Assembly (NCBI RefSeq): GCF_047948215.1
Contig: NC_134464.1
Location: 35,463,020 to 35,527,019 of the forward strand
Reading direction: 5' to 3'
Length of the DNA stretch: 64,000 nt
Source: Lycorma delicatula
Lineage: Eukaryota; Arthropoda; Insecta; Hemiptera; Fulgoridae
The stretch's first letter is position 1. Every line of letters begins with the position of its first letter. This document shows, in pieces, positions 57,986-64,000 of this stretch. The notes under the pieces are model-generated. The model was not told where the DNA came from. It did not search any database and saw only the letters and a program-made list of their open reading frames with translations. Made by a program: the position numbers and the translations under genes.

Positions 57986-60900
57986 GGATATAAATATAAG
58001 TTTATATATTTAAAATAATGACAAAAATTAGAATATTACAAAAAATAGTTTTATTATTTAGTTGAAATAAATAGATCAAAGTTATACATGTGTTCGTATA
58101 TTCAATGTTCATTCAACAACTGTATATGAGTATGGTACGTTGAACTTCTTTTATCTTGCAACGGATGCAGCTCTCGAAGGTTCTTATTGAAAAAAATCCA
58201 TCTCACAAATACTTTCATTAATATAAAAAATTGGTATATATTTACTTATAAAAATTGCTATGTATCAGCGCTGAAGTGATATTTGAAGACAAAAATACAA
58301 CAATTAACGTTATTTTAAAAAATTCACAAAAAGGGTTGTTTTTAATCCGTGTTTTTTTAACAAAAAAAAAAATGAAAAAACACTAAGTCATTTTCGAGGT
58401 AGAATTAGTTCAAATCCTTTACTTCTGATACTTTTGAAAATATTTGTAAAACGATTTTATCCCTGTCCACCGTCTTGAAAAATAAAATCTTTTATTACGA
58501 CTTTATCTGGACAGTTAATTAAAAAAATCAGTAGGTTCACAAAGTACCACCACCAACAATCATGATTGCATATCTTCTTAAACCAGTCCACGAAGGAAAT
58601 TCTGAATATTGACAGTTCGTTTATGTAATTGTGTAATAAGGTCTATATGTTTTTTGGTACGACTATTGATAGGAAAATGTTCCGTGATATTTTTAAAGAA
58701 TTCTACCGTCAGTTGATTAATGAACGGTTCAAATATTTATTTTAATACGATTTACAATGTCGTACATCTCGATATTCATAGATCTGAATCCATGAGGCTT
58801 TCACGAAAGTGTCAGGAAAGATTTACGGGCTGCACGTTCCTCGGTTTTATCTACATGCGATTTTGTTTGCGATTCTCGTTAAGGAGAAAGTGTATGTAGT
58901 ATAAATTCCCATACTTTGGACGATCTAAAGGCGAAAGTGTTATCAATGACATTGACTTTACCGTTCTAGTAAGGTACTTTTTTATTGTTATTATTTGGAC
59001 ATCAAAATGCATTACTACGCAGTATTTATTTATAATATTTTTTCCTAATATAAACATTCTCGATTTCCTACGTAAATGATGTAAGAGTGGCTTTATGGTG
59101 GCGTGCGGGGTCTTTTGCCGTGGGCCTGTTTTAGGTAGTTCATTCTGTATAAACATAACACAATATAGATATTTACTCTATTAGAAATAACTGCCTTTCA
59201 CTTATACATATCTAATTGAACAATGTCAGTCTATCCAATTAACTAGCACCAAGTTCAAGGAAAAATAATCACGTTCAGTTTCACCAATTTTAAAACTCCT
59301 TATTAAATTGTTAATATAAACTGGTTTTTAAGAAGTGGTTGTTATGTGTAATTGTTTTATTATAAACGTGTTATTGACCGTTCAGTATTATTTCCTAATT
59401 TTTATCCTATTTTTATTTTTAAGAAAACTAAATTTTTACTTTTGTACACCTAAAATTACTAATTTGTTTCTTATGTTTAATTAATTTTTGTTTAAAAGTA
59501 ATTTAATTTAATTTTTATATTATTTTAATCGTACCGAGTAATTAATTAATAAATAAAAAGGATGTGCAATTAAGTTTACAATGGTCATCTTACAAACAAA
59601 CTTCTCTGATCTAGCATTTATACTTTCTTTAGTTTCCATTTCATTCTGTTATCATTTCACTTCCGCTTGTTTCATTTTTTTTTTCTTCATCTCTTTACGT
59701 CATTCACAGTAGTGTTCTCTCTCTCTATATATATATATATTTTTTTTTACTTTATTATTGCGAATTTTATCAAAAGTGTATTCTTTAAGGAATTGATCCT
59801 GGTTGTATATCTAATGCTTGTTGTTTTGTAGAAGGAAAGGAACTTATCATGTAGACGTAATTTTTGGTCGTAGATTATTTGTTGGTTGTCTTAATAAAGA
59901 ATTTTGTTATTATTATTATTTGTTTCTATTAAATTTTGGTGAAGGGTTTATTCAATTAGATGTGTTACTGTCAGCGTAGTTAAGAGATTAACTACGTTGA
60001 TATTGATTTAATCAGGATCTGATGACGTCGCGTATTTTAAATATAATCGGTTTATTATTATTACTATTACGGTGTATAAATGTTTAAAATTTAATAAGTT
60101 TGTTAAATCTTGGTATGCTTATTTTTATAAGATAACCGATTTACTTTATTATATCGAATGTTTTTTTTCCGAATCGTTTATCTGTGATCTGTATTTTGCA
60201 TTATCATCACTGGTTTCTACTCGTACAACCTGCCCAATCTCGACCGATGTGACCAAACAAATTCAGTTCGCACGCGATGACTTATATCAAATAGAAATAA
60301 ACGCAGGTAGATAATTGAACGAACGAAAACAGCATTAATCAGTAATAAACAGCAATAGCAATAAAACGAAAATTAAAAAAAAAATGGAAATAAAAAATAG
60401 TATCGAATAACATGAAAATGGGATATCTTTATATGATCGTCACTAAGATCCAGTACTCGAACCCTTTTCAATTGTTTAATGTTACCACCGTTGTCTAGAT
60501 ATTCAAAGCAAAGGGAAATATATATGTATATTTAGCATAACCATGTATTTAGAACTGAAACTGTCAATATCACCCCGAACATAAGGAATCCCAGGTATTC
60601 ATGTATTTCATAATGTCTGACGAATCAAGGCGGTCGGGTCACTTTCTTCCATATCTTGTTCTGTCACCCTCTGTTCACTTTAATATTTCTGTCACTAGTC
60701 GTCCCCGGGAGCTGAATCCTATACTTCCTTGTTGGTTTCAAGAACCGATATTAGAAAGTTACGAACCGTACGGTATTCCATTTTAATTCAACAAATGATC
60801 AGTGCATCACTATTTGGCCACTACAAGGTAAGTAGTTACCTTACACAAAATATCACAAAATCATAAATAGTGATGCAAAAAAAATTATCAAAATTTGTGG

Positions 60901-61039
60901 AATTAAATGGGATACACCTCAACACTGTCGCAAATTACTTCCGTAACTATCTAATCAGAATAGGAAAATAATCCAATGACAACAGACATTCACCCTTCAA
61001 TACCGCAGATTACTCTTTAAAATTCACCGCCCTCACAGA
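57986..61039. other. Mostly AT-rich, no feature recognised
   Basis: A (CT)(AT) microsatellite lies at about 59706-59740. Frames of 61-101 codons at 58851-59156 (minus), 60072-60314 and 60601-60786 (plus) show no motif that I recognise, and I do not call them genes. Confidence 0.45.
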
Positions 61040-61463
61040 TTACTTCTTTTTTTTCTTCTCACGTATCTAATATATATTCTGAATATGAGCCAATCGGTCC
61101 ATAAATACAATTTTTCGAAATATCTCAATCCCAGCGCTACCTAGCGGGTTCATTTTTCGCAGAAATATTTCTTCTCACTTAACTTAATATATATTCTGAA
61201 TATGAGCCAATTTGGAACGTAAATGCTATTTTCCAAATATTTCAACCTCAGCGCCATCTAGCGGGTCAATTTTTTTGCAGAGGTGTTTCTTTTCATGTAA
61301 GCAACACGTCCTGAATATGAGCCAAATCAGACCATAAATACAATTTTTTGAAATATCTCGACCCCAGCGCCACCTAGCGGGTTCAAACTCATTCAGAAAC
61401 CTTCGCGGGCGAATTCATCGCAATCGGATGAACGGTATAGGAACGCAACATTCATTTTCATAT
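61040..61463 (-). mobile_element. Non-autonomous Helitron with internal tandem repeats
   Basis: The minus strand begins TCTATATATATGAAAATGAA (61463 down), the family's 5' end. Inside are three tandem units of about 117 bases, each holding the block TGAATATGAGCCAA (61079, 61198, 61311) and CC(A/T)(C/T)CTAGCGGGT-like sequence. Other copies in the window have one unit. The 3' end with the CTAG hairpin is missing. Confidence 0.75.
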
Positions 61464-61556
61464 ATATAGATGATCATCAAGTGAAATTATGACTAGTAAT
61501 TACAGTCATTAGCTGAGTTAACTGAAAAAAACTGCATCTAATAAATGATAACAGTA

Positions 61557-61877
61557 CTAATACAAGTGGTCAAGCCGAAGATCAGATTCGTAGAGGATCG
61601 CAGCACTGTTGTTTTGTTTGGCCATAGACAGAGATGGAGATATATCACAACAGTACAGTCCGGGTTTAGTCCTTATAGACGTTGAGGTTGTACCGCATGG
61701 TACACTAATATCTCCAAGGGAATAGTTGTGTGCAGGGATTTTGTAGAGGAACTCTATGGACAAGAAGTTTTTGCATGTCGACGTCTGAACACATGATGCA
61801 ACAGAGAAGTTGTACCCTCCGCATGTCTTAACGTTTAACAAATCCAAATGTCTAAAAAGATAAAGGCTGATTTTCAT
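61557..61877 (-). CDS. Unrecognised ORF, 106 codons, Cys-containing
   Basis: An open frame in a stretch that is less AT-rich than its surroundings. The product has eight cysteines, including a TCGGYNFSVASCVQTSTC stretch and VPCG and YCCD pairs, and no signal peptide or membrane segment that is convincing. A stop lies two codons before the Met, so the frame does not extend upstream. I do not recognise it. It may be part of an unidentified mobile element, an exon, or chance. Confidence 0.25.
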   Translation of the reverse strand: MKISLYLFRHLDLLNVKTCGGYNFSVASCVQTSTCKNFLSIEFLYKIPAHNYSLGDISVPCGTTSTSIRTKPGLYCCDISPSLSMAKQNNSAAILYESDLRLDHLY

Positions 61878-62038
61878 AGACTAGATGTTCATTAATTCAT
61901 CCCGATTCCATTGCGGTGATTTGGATGTCAGAAGTTCGGACATACAACTGTGCGATGTGGTAAAAAGTACTACTCGTATAAATAGAATAATAAAACTAAT
62001 AATTAATTATTTTTAATAGTTCCATTAAAATTTAAATT

Positions 62039-62362
62039 TTGATGGAGCAAATATATGCCATAGAAAATTTTGGATGGATCTTTCCTGACAAACTGTTCAT
62101 TCGAATAGACCACAATGTTTTTCTTACATTAGATCCACCCCACAAGCAAAAATTAAGCCGTAATGCTTTGTCAGGAATGATGCTTATTAAATCCAAAATC
62201 AACATTATTACATACACACTTAGCGACTTTCAAAAGGAACAAACAATAAAACTAGCTAACATATTATCCGACAAACATGTATTTTATAGAATACGTGTTA
62301 ATGCTTTTTATAAAAGGAAAAGGAAAAGTAGTTACACAGAGGTTAACACCTTGGCTATTTAA
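62039..62362 (+). CDS. Unrecognised ORF, 107 codons
   Basis: Open frame starting MMEQIYAIENFGWIFPDK, with a basic C-terminal stretch (FYKRKRKSSY). It lies 160 bases from the preceding minus-strand ORF, divergently arranged. No family motif, signal peptide or membrane segment seen. The surrounding DNA is ordinary AT-rich sequence. Could be an exon, an unknown element's fragment, or chance. Confidence 0.25.
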   Translation: MMEQIYAIENFGWIFPDKLFIRIDHNVFLTLDPPHKQKLSRNALSGMMLIKSKINIITYTLSDFQKEQTIKLANILSDKHVFYRIRVNAFYKRKRKSSYTEVNTLAI

Positions 62363-64000
62363 ATAACAATCTTCGAAGGATACTTTTAAACAATAGGTCG
62401 TGCCATATTCGGTAAATGATTATTTATATTAAATTGAAGAATAAATATTCATTGTAAGGCAGATCTTAAAAAATTGTTGTTTTGTATTTATATGTAGACA
62501 CTTTTTTTTCTAAAATATATATTTATTTAGATAAGACGAATCGAAATTTGTTATAAACAAATATAAATTTGCTATAATTTGTACCAAAAATAAAAGTACA
62601 ATTTTAAAAATGATTAACATTTTTAATGCTAAATTTTGATAAAAAAAAACTTTTCTTTAGATTTGATGCAAAACTCGTTTAAGTTATACGCGTTTTATTC
62701 TGTACACGTTTATTAATTCTAGAATATCTGTAAATATATCTGAATATATAATATCTGAATACCTTAGTAGTATTTAAAATGGAATTAGTGTGTAATTTCA
62801 CTAGTTACCAATGACCAAATAAAAAGTAGTGCGATTTAAACGTGTGATTTATATTCAATGTTTCATACTTGGAACATACAGAGTGGCATACTTCTGTAGC
62901 ATTATTTCCGTAGTTTATAGCAGTTGCCGTAATATTTTATCTTTTTAATAAAAAAAATTTCTCGTTCATTACTTGGTTATTTTATGTAAAAATTATGCAA
63001 CAAATCTCATATTTTCTTGATTTGTGTGTGTTTGGTCATCTAATAAAAACCGTCTAATTGATTTTAATGAAACTTTTTGGGTAAAAATAAATAATAATTA
63101 AGTTGCTTAGTTTCAAAACTATCTCTAATAACTCACTGTTTTAGAAATAACAAAATTTAACAGTTATGATAATATAAATTTTGTAACCATATCATAAAGT
63201 TTATTTAATATGGCAAACTTAGATTCATTATTTTAAAAAATATTTTCAATTTTTTTTCTATTTATATCTACATGTACTTTTGAATTAACAGGAAGTAAGT
63301 GAACATTAGTTCATGAATTTAATAGAAAATAATTAGTTGCATTTTATTGTGTAGATACAAAACAAACAATAATGATTACAATAAAAATACGTACAGAATT
63401 AAAACAGATACTTAGTCACAAAATTTCGAAAACGGCAAGAATTTAATGATTCTTTTTAAAATGTAAAATAATTTGTTAAATGATGTTGATTTGTTAAATG
63501 ACGCATTTATCTAATCATTTATAGATTTCACCGTGACTTTTACGTACTTCGTGAAAAATTTTTTTTTTAAATTTATATTTGTATTCCATTATAATGTTGA
63601 ACTAAATTGTTATTAAAATGATACAAAAATGTTTAAATTACTGTAATAATATTTTAATTACGCTACTGGAGTACAGATCACAAAGTTCTCCCTGGGTTTT
63701 CATAATCTACTCTACTCGTAAAAATAATAGAAAACGTTCATATTAAAAAAGAGAAATGCACTAAAATGCTTCGTTTGCCAGTTACGTCTAATCTAGTCTA
63801 GGATTTTGGTCGGATTTCAGCCCCAGGTGAAATGCCTCTCGGATTTTGCCCCGGTGAAATGAGGTACTGGAATTTTTAGGAGTTAAAAGTCAGAATTAAT
63901 GATTTCGTATTTTTTTTATCTGAAAAATCGAATAGAATAGGTCCTAGAAGCGATCTGCAGTCGTTTTTGAGAAATCTGGAGTAAAAACTAATAAATTGGG
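62363..64000. other. AT-rich, no feature recognised
   Basis: Nothing supported to the end of the window. Confidence 0.45.

Noticed and set aside
61040..61463. Regular repeats that might suggest a CRISPR-like array
   Set aside because: The units are directly tandem with no unique spacers, within a Helitron in a eukaryotic context.
62032..62217. 61-codon minus-strand frame
   Set aside because: Overlaps the longer plus-strand ORF and shows no motif.

Overview
This is a nuclear window from an animal, almost certainly an arthropod. It is very AT-rich, has long dinucleotide repeats, and is filled with decayed mariner-like transposons, LINEs, tRNA-derived SINEs and Helitrons of types common in insect genomes. 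A sap-feeding hemipteran with a large genome is my best guess, but that rests on recalled flavour of the repeats and not on a diagnostic gene. I found no host protein-coding exon, rRNA gene, functional tRNA gene or CRISPR array that I can defend. The long open frames are transposon remains or read-through of CA/TG repeats.

Layout. 0-5.4 kb: the 3' end of a LINE (family Y) on the minus strand, a 437-bp foldback element, and a short Helitron. 5.7-13 kb: a SINE-B fragment, full-length E-repeat 1, microsatellites, a SINE-A, a G-repeat, a second LINE-Y 3' end and E-repeat 7. 13-20.7 kb: a run of broken mariner/Tc-type transposases, a third LINE-Y with a SINE tail nested in it, then a deleted mariner with readable inverted ends and a probable solo LTR, both set in TA repeats. 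21-23.4 kb: a MITE with a TTAA target duplication, an F-repeat and the 3' end of an R1-clade LINE. 26.5-36.3 kb: SINE-A, E-repeat 2, a short Helitron, an H-repeat carrying a SINE insertion, a decayed Helitron with its helicase, a broken DDE transposase, SINE-B and duplicated Helitron 5' sequence. 36-47 kb: more E-repeats, an R1-clade RT remnant, an 836-bp foldback element, a mariner fragment with an internal inversion, and the youngest element, a 5'-truncated LINE (family X) with an unbroken frame, poly(A) tail and target-site duplication. 47-64 kb: a deleted mariner, a 247-bp CA repeat, E-repeats 3 and 4, H-repeats, a mellifera-like mariner, two Helitron pieces and two unrecognised ORFs of about 106 codons.

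Most of these elements are dead. The only uninterrupted long frame is LINE-X at 45.4-46.8 kb. Nested insertions give relative ages: SINE-A is younger than LINE-Y and the H-repeat, and a Helitron is younger than an H-repeat.

The most interesting pattern is the E-repeat: at least seven copies plus a fragment, about 0.65-0.7 kb when full length. It has a short-loop hairpin at the head, inverted 12-base sequences near both ends, a hairpin at the tail and an embedded tRNA-like T-arm. I infer a Helentron-like non-autonomous element. Several very short-loop, near-perfect hairpins scattered through the window may record template-switch mutations.
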